In this document: positions 35,611-43,831 of the stretch, in pieces | Numbering within the stretch: position 1 is the first letter of the stretch | Layout of the letters: every line of letters begins with the position of its first letter | Notes under the pieces: model-generated | Told to the model about the DNA's origin: nothing | Seen by the model: the letters and a program-made list of their open reading frames with translations, nothing else | Database searches by the model: none | NCBI RefSeq assembly: GCF_017744955.1 | Contig: NZ_JAGIAG010000002.1 | Coordinates: 248,001 to 312,000 of the forward strand | Direction: 5' to 3' | Source of the DNA: Dokdonella sp. | GTDB lineage: Bacteria; Pseudomonadota; Gammaproteobacteria; Xanthomonadales; Rhodanobacteraceae | DNA length: 64,000 bases | Translations under genes and position numbers: made by a program

Positions 35611-37791
35611 GTGCACAAGCTGTTCGCGACCTGCCCGAAGGGGCTCGAATACCTGCTGCGCGACGAGTTGCGCGCGCTCGGCGCCGACGACGCGCGCGAG
35701 GCGCTGGCCGGCGTGCATTTCGGCGGCTCTCTGGCGCTGGCCTACCGCGCCTGCTTGTGGTCGCGCCTGGCCAGCCGCGTGCTGCTGCCGTTGGCCGAAT
35801 TCGACGCCGTCGACGCGGACGCGCTGTACGCGGGCGTGCAGGGGATCGACTGGTCGGAGCATCTCGCCGTCGACGGCAGCTTCGCGGTCGACGCGGTCAG
35901 CAACGCCAGCAAGCTCAATCACACGCAGTTCGTCGCCTTGCGTACGAAGGACGCGATCGTCGACCAGTTCCGCCAGCGCACGGGCGAGCGGCCGAACGTC
36001 GACGTCGAGCGGCCGTCGATCCGCCTGAACGTGCGTCTGTATCGCGATCGGACCACACTCTCGCTGGATCTTTCCGGCACGCCGCTGCATCGGCGCGGCT
36101 GGCGGCAAGGCCAGGGCGAGGCGCCGCTGAAGGAAAATCTCGCCTGCGCGATGCTGCTGCGCGCGGGCTGGCCGTCGATCGCCCGTGCCGACGGTGCCGT
36201 GGTCGATCCGATGTGCGGCTCCGGCACCTTGTTGATCGAGGCTGCGTTGATGGCGGCGGACGTCGCTCCCGGCCTGCGTCGCGAGTACTTCGGGTTTCTC
36301 GGTTGGCGTGGCCACGACGGTGCCTCGTGGGAGCGCCTGTTGGCAGAGGCGAACGAGCGCGCGACCGAGGGACTGCGCGCGCTGCAGCCGCGGTTCTTCG
36401 GCAGCGACCAGGATCCGCGCGTCTTGAACGAGGCAAGGCGCAACGCGCAGGCCGCCGGCGTCGCCGGTTTCCTGCACCTGGCGCGGCAGTCCGCGGAGCA
36501 TGTGCAGAAGCCGGAGGGCACCGCCGTCGCGGGACTGGTGATCTGCAATCCGCCTTATGGCGAGCGGCTCGGCGAACGAGCGCAGCTGGCGACGCTGTAT
36601 CGCGCGTTCGGCGCCCGCCTGCGCACGGAGTTCGTCGGCTGGCGGGCCGGCGTCATCGTCGCCGACGAGGAACTCGGCCATGCGCTCGGCCTGCGCGCGG
36701 ACAAGCGCTACACGCTCTACAACGGCGCGCTGGAATGTCGCCTGCTGATCTTCGATCTCGCCGAGGTGGCGCCGCGCGAGCACGTCGAGAAGCCGCTGTC
36801 GGAGGGCGCGCAGGCGGTCGCCAACCGCATCACCAAGACGCGCCGTCATCTGCGCAAGCGCTTCGATCGCGAAGGCATTTCCTGCTATCGCGTCTACGAC
36901 GCCGACATTCCCGAGTACGCGGCGGCGATCGACGTCTATACGGCCGTGGCGCGCGACGACGAAACGCCGACGAGCGAGTCGTTCCCGCAGACCTGGCTGC
37001 ACGCGCAGGAGTACGCGCCGCCGCGCGAGATCCCCGAGCAGGTCGCGCGCGACCGTTGGCGCGACCTGGTGCGGGCAGCTGGCGTGGCGCTCGACGTGCC
37101 GCGCGAACGCATCGCCACCAAGACGCGCTATCGCGGCAAGGGCGGCGCCAAGTACGGGCGCTTCGAGCAGCGCGACGAGTTCCTGGTGGTGGAGGAGGGC
37201 GGGCTGAAGTTCCGCGTGAACCTGTTCGACTATCTCGACAGCGGCCTGTTTCTCGACCACCGCCCGGCGCGCGCGCGCATCCGCGCGGCGGCACGCGGGA
37301 CACGCTTCCTGAACCTGTTCTGCTACACCGCGAGCGCCAGCGTCCACGCCGCGGCCGGCGGCGCGCGCACGACGACCAGCGTCGATCTGTCGGCGACCTA
37401 TCTCGAGTGGGCGGCGCGCAACTTCACGCTGAACGGCTTCGGCGGCCCCGGCCACCAGCTCGTGCAGGCGGATGCGCTGGAGTGGCTGCGCCACGATCGC
37501 GGCCAGTACGACCTGATCTTCGTCGACCCGCCCACCTTCTCGAACTCCAAGCGCGCCGATGATTTCGACGTGCAGCGCGATCACGCGCAGCTGCTCGCGC
37601 TGTGCGGAGAGCGGCTCGCCGCCGACGGCCTGATCGTGTTTTCGAACAACCTGCGGCGATTCACCTTGGATGCATCGCTGTCGAGTGCATTCGACGTGAA
37701 GGACATCACGGATTCGACGATTCCTCCGGACTTCGCGCGCAACGCACGCATCCATCGTTGTTATGAATTGCGTCGTCGTTTTTCGCGTTGA
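35611..37791 (+). CDS. rlmL: Bifunctional 23S rRNA methyltransferase RlmKL
   Basis: This fused enzyme makes m2G2445 (N-terminal RlmL part) and m7G2069 (C-terminal RlmK part) in 23S rRNA. The 726-residue protein starts HKLFATCPKGLEYLLRDEL, then a THUMP region, the first methyltransferase with DPMCGSGTLLIEAA (about 200) and CNPPYGERLG (about 312). The second methyltransferase has FLNLFCYTASASVHAA (about 567) and FVDPPTFSNSKR (about 637). GTG 35611 begins one base after the hydrolase stop. Length and order of domains are standard for gammaproteobacteria. Confidence 0.96.
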   Translation: MHKLFATCPKGLEYLLRDELRALGADDAREALAGVHFGGSLALAYRACLWSRLASRVLLPLAEFDAVDADALYAGVQGIDWSEHLAVDGSFAVDAVSNASKLNHTQFVALRTKDAIVDQFRQRTGERPNVDVERPSIRLNVRLYRDRTTLSLDLSGTPLHRRGWRQGQGEAPLKENLACAMLLRAGWPSIARADGAVVDPMCGSGTLLIEAALMAADVAPGLRREYFGFLGWRGHDGASWERLLAEANERATEGLRALQPRFFGSDQDPRVLNEARRNAQAAGVAGFLHLARQSAEHVQKPEGTAVAGLVICNPPYGERLGERAQLATLYRAFGARLRTEFVGWRAGVIVADEELGHALGLRADKRYTLYNGALECRLLIFDLAEVAPREHVEKPLSEGAQAVANRITKTRRHLRKRFDREGISCYRVYDADIPEYAAAIDVYTAVARDDETPTSESFPQTWLHAQEYAPPREIPEQVARDRWRDLVRAAGVALDVPRERIATKTRYRGKGGAKYGRFEQRDEFLVVEEGGLKFRVNLFDYLDSGLFLDHRPARARIRAAARGTRFLNLFCYTASASVHAAAGGARTTTSVDLSATYLEWAARNFTLNGFGGPGHQLVQADALEWLRHDRGQYDLIFVDPPTFSNSKRADDFDVQRDHAQLLALCGERLAADGLIVFSNNLRRFTLDASLSSAFDVKDITDSTIPPDFARNARIHRCYELRRRFSR

Positions 37792-37878
37792 GCGGATTCT
37801 TAACTCGCCCGCTCAAAATTTCAGTCACGATTCAGGCGTTCGGACGCAGCATGCGAACCGTCATTTGGAGGGCGTGCT

Positions 37879-38298
37879 GTGAGCATCTTGCGCAAACCAT
37901 TTCGTCTCGCTGTGTTGGGCCTGCTGATCGCAGCCGGCTTCGCATTCGCGCCGGCGTCGTTCGCGCGCGGTCACCACGGTCACTGGAACGTCTCGCTGAA
38001 TTTCGGCTATCCGGGCGTCGGCATCGGCTATTCGAACTGGGGTGGTGGCTACTACGGCGGTTACTACGCTGCGTCCTATGCACCGGTGTACTACGACTAT
38101 GGTCCGTCGTATTACAGCTATCCCAGGTACTACAGCTCGTACTACTACGATCGTCCTTATTACCGCCCGTACTACAGAACACGCTATTACGATCGGGGTT
38201 ATTCCTACGATCGTGGCTACAGGCACTACGACCGGGGCTACCGCAACGATCGCGGCTATCACCGGGCAAGCTACTACGATCGCGGCTACCGCCGCTGA
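37879..38298 (+). CDS. Secreted Tyr/Gly/Arg-rich DRGY-repeat protein
   Basis: The 139-residue precursor has a signal peptide (FRLAVLGLLIAAGFAFAPASFA, cut near residue 29). Its mature part is made almost only of Tyr, Gly, Arg, Ser and Asp, with a repeated YDRGY/NDRGY unit (about six times in the last 40 residues) and PYYRPYYRTRYY blocks. GTG 37879 follows GGAGGG at good spacing. A strong terminator follows. Such Tyr-rich exported proteins are likely disordered and could phase-separate, crosslink or bind polyanions. No family is assigned. Confidence 0.8.
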   Translation: MSILRKPFRLAVLGLLIAAGFAFAPASFARGHHGHWNVSLNFGYPGVGIGYSNWGGGYYGGYYAASYAPVYYDYGPSYYSYPRYYSSYYYDRPYYRPYYRTRYYDRGYSYDRGYRHYDRGYRNDRGYHRASYYDRGYRR

Positions 38299-38353
38299 TC
38301 ACCGTCTGCGCTGGCGGCGCACCCCTCCCCCTTCCCCGCCGCCAGCGTATCCG

Positions 38354-38394
38354 CCCCGCGACGATTTCCCCTGGTCGTCGCGGGGTTTCTTTTT
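38354..38394 (+). terminator. Strong intrinsic terminator
   Basis: A perfect 11-bp stem CCCCGCGACGA (38354-38364) / TCGTCGCGGGG (38375-38385) has a 10-base loop and is followed by TTTCTTTTT. It is the clearest terminator in the window and ends the Tyr-rich protein transcript. Confidence 0.92.
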
Positions 38395-38578
38395 GTCTGG
38401 GCAATCGTCCTTGATTGCTGCTTCGGGCTGGCATAGAAGTTCTTGGTATTCCGTCACCGTCTTGACGTCCAACGCGGCCATCCATGGCCGCACTCTTGAA
38501 ATGGAGCAAAGAGCGCCTCTCTCGCCGCCAGAGCGAGGCGTTCAGGCGGTTGGACGGCGGAGCGGGGTGTCGGCACGC

Positions 38579-38584
38579 TATGAT
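38579..38584 (+). promoter_or_regulatory. Candidate -10 box (TATGAT)
   Basis: TATGAT in the context GCTATGATGGCGC lies 27 bp before the lipid methyltransferase ATG. The -35 region is not recognisable. Confidence 0.4.
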
Positions 38585-38611
38585 GGCGCGTTGACTTCAG
38601 CGGAACGGTGC

Positions 38612-39265
38612 ATGAGCGAACACTCCAGGCGACCCTCGACGAGCGCAGCGGCCGAAGCGCCCGCGATGTGGACGTTCTTCCGCCAGTGGCTGAAGAATCC
38701 GCGCGCGATGGCGGCGCTGGCTCCGTCGAGCCGGCAGCTCGCGCAGCGCATGGTCGCTCAGCTTCCGGCCGGATCGCGGCGTGTGATCGAGCTCGGTGCC
38801 GGTACCGGCGTGTTCACGCGTGCCTTGCTCGACCACGGCATCGCGCCCAGCGACCTGCTCGTGCTCGAACTCAACGCCGAACTGGCGGACTTGCTGCGCC
38901 AGCGCTTTCCCGACGTGCGCGTCGTCAACGGCGATGCGCGTGACCTCGTCGAGCTGGCCGGGCAGATCGGTTTCGAGATCGGCGGAGGCGTCGATGCGGT
39001 CGTCAGCGGACTGGGGTTCCTCGCCATGCCGCGGCCGATCCAGCAGGCGATCCTGCGCGCGGTGTTCGCCGCGCTCGGTCCGGATCGCCCGCTGATCCAG
39101 TTCACCTACGGTCCGTCGAGTCCGTTGCCGCGCGATTTGCTGGCGGAGATGGACCTCGGCGTCCGCCGCGCGAGCATGACCTGGCTGAACGTGCCGCCGG
39201 CGACCGTCTACGTCTACACGCGCAACCGCTCGACGCCGGTGCGCGCGGTGCGCGCGAAGAGCTGA
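38612..39265 (+). CDS. PmtA-like phospholipid N-methyltransferase / SAM-dependent methyltransferase
   Basis: The 217-residue protein has FFRQWLKNPRAMAALAPSSRQLAQRM before the SAM site VIELGAGTGVFTRALL, then LVLELNAELADLLRQRFPDV and VVNGDARDL. The N-terminal lead-in and the closing FTYGPSSPLPRDLL segment are typical of the PmtA group that methylates phosphatidylethanolamine, though close relatives dimethylate rRNA or other substrates. It is a soluble or membrane-peripheral enzyme. It precedes phaE by 89 bp, with an own promoter box for phaE between them. Confidence 0.8.
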   Translation: MSEHSRRPSTSAAAEAPAMWTFFRQWLKNPRAMAALAPSSRQLAQRMVAQLPAGSRRVIELGAGTGVFTRALLDHGIAPSDLLVLELNAELADLLRQRFPDVRVVNGDARDLVELAGQIGFEIGGGVDAVVSGLGFLAMPRPIQQAILRAVFAALGPDRPLIQFTYGPSSPLPRDLLAEMDLGVRRASMTWLNVPPATVYVYTRNRSTPVRAVRAKS

Positions 39266-39313
39266 CCTTCGTCGATCCGTCGGCGCGATAGCGCGCCCGT
39301 CATGCGCCTGCAC

Positions 39314-39319
39314 TATGAT
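39314..39319 (+). promoter_or_regulatory. Candidate -10 box (TATGAT) for phaE-phaC
   Basis: TATGAT in the context CACTATGATGCGG lies 35 bp before the phaE ATG and matches the box before the preceding gene almost exactly (ACTATGATGCGG versus GCTATGATGGCG). Confidence 0.45.
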
Positions 39320-39354
39320 GCGGCTTCCGTCTGCCTGCGCCTCGAGGAGCCTTC

Positions 39355-40575
39355 ATGGGTCAGTCGCCGAATCCCGATTGGTTGAACCAGTGGCAGGGGT
39401 TGTCGCGCAACATGCTGAATGCGTGGCAGGACATGGCACGCCAGGCCGGCGTGGTCGCGCCGCCGCAGGCACCGACGTCGCCCTGGCACGAAGGTTTCGA
39501 GCAATGGGCACGCCTGTTCGCGTCAGGCGGCGGCGCGCAGAGCGAGACGATCGAACGCATCATCGACAGCGCGAAAGGCTACGCCGCCTTCATGCAGTCG
39601 GCCCTGGCCGCGGCGGCGAACAGCGGTGTCGCGGCGCCCAACTGGGGCGAAGCCTTCCGTTCCGGCTTCGGCATTCCCGGCGCCGAGGCGATGCCGTTCG
39701 GCGGTGACCTGCTACGCATGCTGCGCGAGCTGCCGGGGCAGGGCGGCGGTTACGCGGCGATCATGAACGCGCTCGGCAACCTGCGCCCGCCGGCCAATGC
39801 GGATCTCGGCGAACTGAAGAGCTGGCTGAACCTGCCGGCGTTCGGCCTGCTGCGCGAGCATCAGGAGCATTACCAGAAGATGGCCGTCGCCTGGGTCGAA
39901 TACCAGGAGCAGATGGCGCGCTACAACGCGCTGATGCTGAAGGCGGGCCAGCGCGGCTACGAGCTGTTCGAAGGCAAGCTGACCGAGCGCGAACAGCCCG
40001 GCCGGCAGATCGACTCGCTGCGCGCACTCTACGATCTGTGGGTCGACGCTGCGGAAGAGGGTTACGCGGAAGTCGCGCTGTCGACCGAATTCCGCGAAGT
40101 CTACGGCGCGCTGGTCAACGCGCAGATGAGCGTGCGCGCGCAGGTGCAGCAGGAGGTCGAGCGCGTCGCCGTCGATCTGGGCATGCCCACGCGTACCGAG
40201 CTGAACAACATCGGCGAGCGCCTGCAGGCGCTGCGGCGCGAATTGCGCGCGCAGGGCGGCGGCGATCTCGCGCGCGAAGTCGCGCGCCTGCGCAGCGAAG
40301 TCGCCGCGCTGAAGGCCGCGTCGAAGCGCGGCGAAACCGCGAAGCCTGCGGCGGAGAAAGCCGAGCCGCCGGTGCAGCCGGCCGCGCGACCTGCGCACAA
40401 GAAACGCGCGAAGGCCCGCCCGGCGCGCGAAGCCGAACCGAAGAAGGCGGCCAGGCGCGCCGTCGCCGCGGTCGCGCCGAGCAGCTTCTCCTCGCGCATC
40501 GCGAAGTTCGCCGACGCCTCGCTCGGCCGCGGGAAGAAATCGGCGAAAGCCGCGAAATCGAAGAAGAAGCGTTGA
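39355..40575 (+). CDS. phaE: Class III PHA synthase subunit PhaE with basic histone-like tail
   Basis: PhaE is the non-catalytic partner that activates PhaC in polyhydroxyalkanoate synthesis on granules. The 406-residue protein has the PhaE core (WLNQWQGLSRNMLNAWQDM, later YDLWVDAAEEGYAEVALSTEFREVYGALVNAQM and GMPTRTELNNIGERLQALRREL), followed by a coiled segment. From about residue 325 a tail rich in Lys, Ala and Pro (KKRAKARPAREAEPKKAARR, ending AKAAKSKKKR) resembles PhaF/histone-H1-like tails that bind DNA. ATG 39355 follows GAGGAGC. phaC starts 27 bp downstream. Confidence 0.92.
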   Translation: MGQSPNPDWLNQWQGLSRNMLNAWQDMARQAGVVAPPQAPTSPWHEGFEQWARLFASGGGAQSETIERIIDSAKGYAAFMQSALAAAANSGVAAPNWGEAFRSGFGIPGAEAMPFGGDLLRMLRELPGQGGGYAAIMNALGNLRPPANADLGELKSWLNLPAFGLLREHQEHYQKMAVAWVEYQEQMARYNALMLKAGQRGYELFEGKLTEREQPGRQIDSLRALYDLWVDAAEEGYAEVALSTEFREVYGALVNAQMSVRAQVQQEVERVAVDLGMPTRTELNNIGERLQALRRELRAQGGGDLAREVARLRSEVAALKAASKRGETAKPAAEKAEPPVQPAARPAHKKRAKARPAREAEPKKAARRAVAAVAPSSFSSRIAKFADASLGRGKKSAKAAKSKKKR

Positions 40576-40602
40576 ACGTAGACGTCTAGCCGAGGGCCCG
40601 CC

Positions 40603-41670
40603 ATGTTTCCGATCAAGATCGAGCCGACCAAGGCGATCGACGAAGTCCTGACCACGCAGCGCAAGCTCGCCGTCGCGCTGCAGACGCTGCGCGAGGTCGA
40701 CGACGTCGACTTCGGCGTGACCGCGAAGGAGGCGATCCATCGCGAGGACAAGCTCGTCGTCTACCGCTTCAAGGGACCGCACGAGCCGACCGCGAAGGTA
40801 CCGATCCTTATCGTTTACGCGCTGGTCAACCGGCCCTACATGGTCGACCTGCAGGACGACCGTTCGTTGGTCAAGAACCTGCTCGCGCAAGGCGAGGACG
40901 TCTACCTGATCGACTGGGGCTATCCGGACCTGGCCGATCGCTGGCTCACGCTCGACGACTACATCAACGGCTACATCGATCGTTCGGTCGACGCGGTCGC
41001 CCAGCACGCCGGCGTCGACAAGATCAACCTGCTCGGCATCTGCCAGGGCGGCGCGTTCTCGCTCTGCTACGCCTCCACGCACGCCGACAAGATCAAGAAC
41101 CTGATCACGATGGTCACGCCGGTGGACTTCCACACGCCGGAGAACATGCTGTCGAACTGGACGCGCCAGCTCGACGTCGACCTGTTCGTCGACACGCTCG
41201 GCAACGTGCCGGCCGACCTGATGAACCTGTGCTACCTGATGCTGAAGCCGGTGCGCCTGAACCAGCAGAAGTACATCGGCCTGGTCGACATCCTCGACGA
41301 CAAGGTCGAGATGGAGAACTTCCTGCGCATGGAGAAGTGGATCTTCGATTCGCCCGACCAGGCCGGCGAGGCGTTCCGCCAGTTCATCAAGGATTTCTAC
41401 CAGGGCAACAAGCTGGTCAAGGGCGGCCTGAAGATCGGCGAGCGCGAGGTGCACCTGGGCAACGTCACGATGCCGGTGCTGAACGTGTTCGCCGAGCAGG
41501 ATCATCTGGTGCCGCCGTCGGCTTCGCGCGTGCTGGCCGACCACGTGGGCACCGACGACTACACGCAGATCGCGTTCCGCGGCGGCCACATCGGCATCTA
41601 CGTTTCCGGCCGCGCGCAGCGCGAGGTTCCTGCGGCGATCCACGACTGGCTGGCCAAGCGCTCGCGCTGA
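40603..41670 (+). CDS. phaC: Class III PHA synthase catalytic subunit PhaC
   Basis: PhaC polymerises (R)-3-hydroxyacyl-CoA into polyester. The 355-residue protein is of class III size. Its lipase-like box GICQGG carries the nucleophile Cys147; Asp300 in EQDHLVPPSAS and His329 in GGHIGIYVSG complete the triad. These correspond to C149, D302 and H331 of the Allochromatium enzyme, as I recall that numbering. Other family landmarks are VYALVNRPYMVDLQDDRS and EDVYLIDWGYP. It follows phaE in the same operon. Confidence 0.96.
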   Translation: MFPIKIEPTKAIDEVLTTQRKLAVALQTLREVDDVDFGVTAKEAIHREDKLVVYRFKGPHEPTAKVPILIVYALVNRPYMVDLQDDRSLVKNLLAQGEDVYLIDWGYPDLADRWLTLDDYINGYIDRSVDAVAQHAGVDKINLLGICQGGAFSLCYASTHADKIKNLITMVTPVDFHTPENMLSNWTRQLDVDLFVDTLGNVPADLMNLCYLMLKPVRLNQQKYIGLVDILDDKVEMENFLRMEKWIFDSPDQAGEAFRQFIKDFYQGNKLVKGGLKIGEREVHLGNVTMPVLNVFAEQDHLVPPSASRVLADHVGTDDYTQIAFRGGHIGIYVSGRAQREVPAAIHDWLAKRSR

Positions 41671-41679
41671 CGCCTGCAC

Positions 41680-41704
41680 GGCGCTTCGACGGCGCCGAAG
41701 CGCC
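41680..41704 (+). terminator. Hairpin after phaC
   Basis: A perfect 8-bp stem GGCGCTTC / GAAGCGCC with a 9-base loop starts 9 bases after the phaC stop. There is no T run, so it may act as an mRNA 3' stabiliser instead of a true terminator. The following 200 bp hold no supportable gene. Confidence 0.4.
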
Positions 41705-41925
41705 CGCGGTGCGAGGACGCGCCGCTCGCGACCGAGTGCTCGATCGGCGGAAAGCCGCCGAGCCGGCTTCGCGCTCCGGAAAGCCGCCACGGCGTTCGTT
41801 CGGCGTTTCCTGAAGACTGCGGCGGCTTGCCGCACGCCCGAACCCGGTGCCGCGAAACGGTTCCGAAAGGGCCGCGCGGCATGCTGCGCGCAAAATTTCC
41901 ACTTCCGAACCGCAAGGCGACGCTC

Positions 41926-42252
41926 ATGAACGAAGTCCTGATGACCTTGCACGGGATCACCATCACGCCGTGGAAGCTGGTCGGCTATCTCGGCGCCTTC
42001 ATGTTCACCAGCCGCTGGTTCGTGCAGTTGTACGCGACGAAGAAGCTCAAGCGCGTGCACATGCCGCAGTCGTTCTGGTGGCTGTCGGTGTTCGGCAGCG
42101 TGTTGCTGCTGAGCTACTTCATCTTCGGCAAGAACGACTCCGTCGGCGTCCTGTCGAACCTGTTCCCCGCCTTCGTCTCGGTCTACAACCTCGTCGTCGA
42201 CATCCGACATCGCCGCGACCGCGGCTTGCAGCGCGAGGCGAACGCGAGCTGA
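41926..42252 (+). CDS. LAB_N (lipid-A-disaccharide synthase N-terminal) domain membrane protein
   Basis: The 108-residue protein contains three membrane helices with the LAB_N signature: WKLVGYLGAFMFTSRWFVQLYATKKLKR, then MPQSFWWLSVFGSVLLLSYFIFGKNDSVGVLS and NLFPAFVSVYNLVVDI. Stand-alone LAB_N proteins resemble one half of a SWEET/PQ-loop transporter and are often found with lipid-linked sugar glycosyltransferases. Here no such gene is adjacent. ATG 41926 is chosen over upstream in-frame starts because it sits just before the first helix. Confidence 0.85.
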   Translation: MNEVLMTLHGITITPWKLVGYLGAFMFTSRWFVQLYATKKLKRVHMPQSFWWLSVFGSVLLLSYFIFGKNDSVGVLSNLFPAFVSVYNLVVDIRHRRDRGLQREANAS

Positions 42253-42267
42253 GGTCGGCGGCGGCGT

Positions 42268-43593
42268 CTAGAACGCGATCGACGTCTTCAATCCCAGCAC
42301 CAGCGCGTCGTCGTTGGCCGACGTGCCGCCGGGATGCCGGATGTACTGCAGGTTCGGCCGCAGCCGCACCGAGCGCAGCGGCATCCAGTCGTAGAGCAGC
42401 TCGCAGACGTATTCGTCGCCGCGCCCGACGTGCGTGAGCGATTCCGGCTGCCAATCCGAGCCGTAGCGCTGCACGAACGCGTCGTAGTAGCGGCCGTTGT
42501 GGTGTGTCGCGCCGAGCGCGAGGCCGACGACGTCGTCCGGCCGGCCCGGCACGCCGCGGTAGCGCAGGCCCACGGCGATCTGCCGATCGGTACGCGAGGT
42601 GCGCCGATCTGCCTGCGTCGCGTTGAGGAACACCGACAGTCCTTCGGTTCCGACGCCGCCGGTGAGTTTCTGTTCGACGTTGAGGTAGACGCCGTAACGG
42701 CTGTCGCGCATGCGCACGGCCACCTCGTCGTCCGAACCGCGGCCGTCGTCCGCGCGCAGATCCGGCGCGTCGGCGCTGCTGTGCCAGACGCCGAACGCGT
42801 AGCTGCCGGGCAAGCCGTTCGGTTTCGGCGTCCAGCCGAATTCGAGCGGGACCAGCCAGCCGGCGGTTCCGCCCGGGATGTATGGCTTCCACGCGTTGCG
42901 TCTCGCCCAGGTCTCGTCGACGTATTTGGGATCGACCTGGTAGGCGCCGATGCGCAAATGCACTGCCTCTCCGGGGCTGACGACCAGCCGCGTCGCCCAC
43001 GGGCTGACCGGCCAGTTGAGCCAGTAGTCGCCGACCAGGTTGCCGGGCTGCGATCCGCAGAAGGTCAGGTTCTGGAAGTCGCAGGAGAACGCGGCGAAGT
43101 CGGACCCCACGGGCATCTTCCCGAGGCTCCAGTCGATCCGCCCGTCGAGCCACGACTGGCGATAGGCGAACGTCGACAACCACCACGTCTGTCCGCGCCC
43201 GTAGACCTCCTGCAGCAGCAGGCTGTTGCCGATGTGCGCGTCGGCGCCGAGATTGCGGCCGTTGCGGTCGGAAAGCGCGATGCGGAAACCGGCGCCGGCC
43301 CAGCCGAAGCGTTTGTCCAGGTCCAGCGTCGCGCCGAGCGTCCATTGTTCGGTGTAGCGGGTCAGGTGCGCGCTGCCGCCGCTGAAGTTGTGCGCGGTCT
43401 CGCTGACGTGGCCGAAGTCGAATTCGACGCCGCGGTTCGCCCAGGCGTCGCGTCGTCCGTTCCAGTCGCCGAACAGGTACGGGCTCGACGCGTCGAACGG
43501 GTCGGCGCCGGAGCAGAGCGCCGGGGCTGAGGAAACCAGCAACAGCAGGGCCGACGTCCAGCCGCGACGGCGCGTTCTCCCGATGGCGCTCAT
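42268..43593 (-). CDS. oprB: Carbohydrate-selective porin, OprB family
   Basis: The 441-residue precursor has a signal peptide (LLLLVSSAPALCSGA) and an outer-membrane barrel opening with SSPYLFGDWNGRRDAWANRGVEFDF, the usual OprB start. Many amphipathic strands end in a C-terminal aromatic residue (LGLKTSIAF), the signal for barrel assembly. OprB channels glucose and other sugars across the outer membrane. ATG 43593 is preferred to 43644 because it lies just before the signal peptide. It is transcribed away from the PQQ glucose dehydrogenase gene, 238 bp apart, which supports a role in glucose uptake. Confidence 0.9.
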   Translation of the reverse strand: MSAIGRTRRRGWTSALLLLVSSAPALCSGADPFDASSPYLFGDWNGRRDAWANRGVEFDFGHVSETAHNFSGGSAHLTRYTEQWTLGATLDLDKRFGWAGAGFRIALSDRNGRNLGADAHIGNSLLLQEVYGRGQTWWLSTFAYRQSWLDGRIDWSLGKMPVGSDFAAFSCDFQNLTFCGSQPGNLVGDYWLNWPVSPWATRLVVSPGEAVHLRIGAYQVDPKYVDETWARRNAWKPYIPGGTAGWLVPLEFGWTPKPNGLPGSYAFGVWHSSADAPDLRADDGRGSDDEVAVRMRDSRYGVYLNVEQKLTGGVGTEGLSVFLNATQADRRTSRTDRQIAVGLRYRGVPGRPDDVVGLALGATHHNGRYYDAFVQRYGSDWQPESLTHVGRGDEYVCELLYDWMPLRSVRLRPNLQYIRHPGGTSANDDALVLGLKTSIAF

Positions 43594-43831
43594 GGACACC
43601 TCGATGCGACGGCGTGCATCAACCGGATGCCTGCGGTACGGCACAGGTCCGTTCCGCGATCAGGATAGTCCTCCGCTTTCCCGGACGATGTTAAGAAAGG
43701 ATGCGTTCGCGCCGATTGCCAGCCGGCGGTTTCCTTTTTGCCGCATTCGCACGATGCTAAGCAGGCTGCCGAGGCCGGACCGCTTCGCCACCGGCTTCGC
43801 TTTTCGATCCGGAAAGCCGAGGGAGTTCGCC

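Larger units (their letters stand above)
38299..38611. other. 313-bp gap after the Tyr-rich gene
   Basis: It contains a strong intrinsic terminator at 38354-38394 and, near its right end, the TATGAT box at 38579. The stretch between (38395-38578) shows no supportable gene. Confidence 0.5.

Noticed and set aside
38160..38298. CRISPR-like or tandem DNA repeat in the Tyr-rich gene
   Set aside because: Units are unequal, there are no spacers, and the repetition follows codons of YDRGY in frame.
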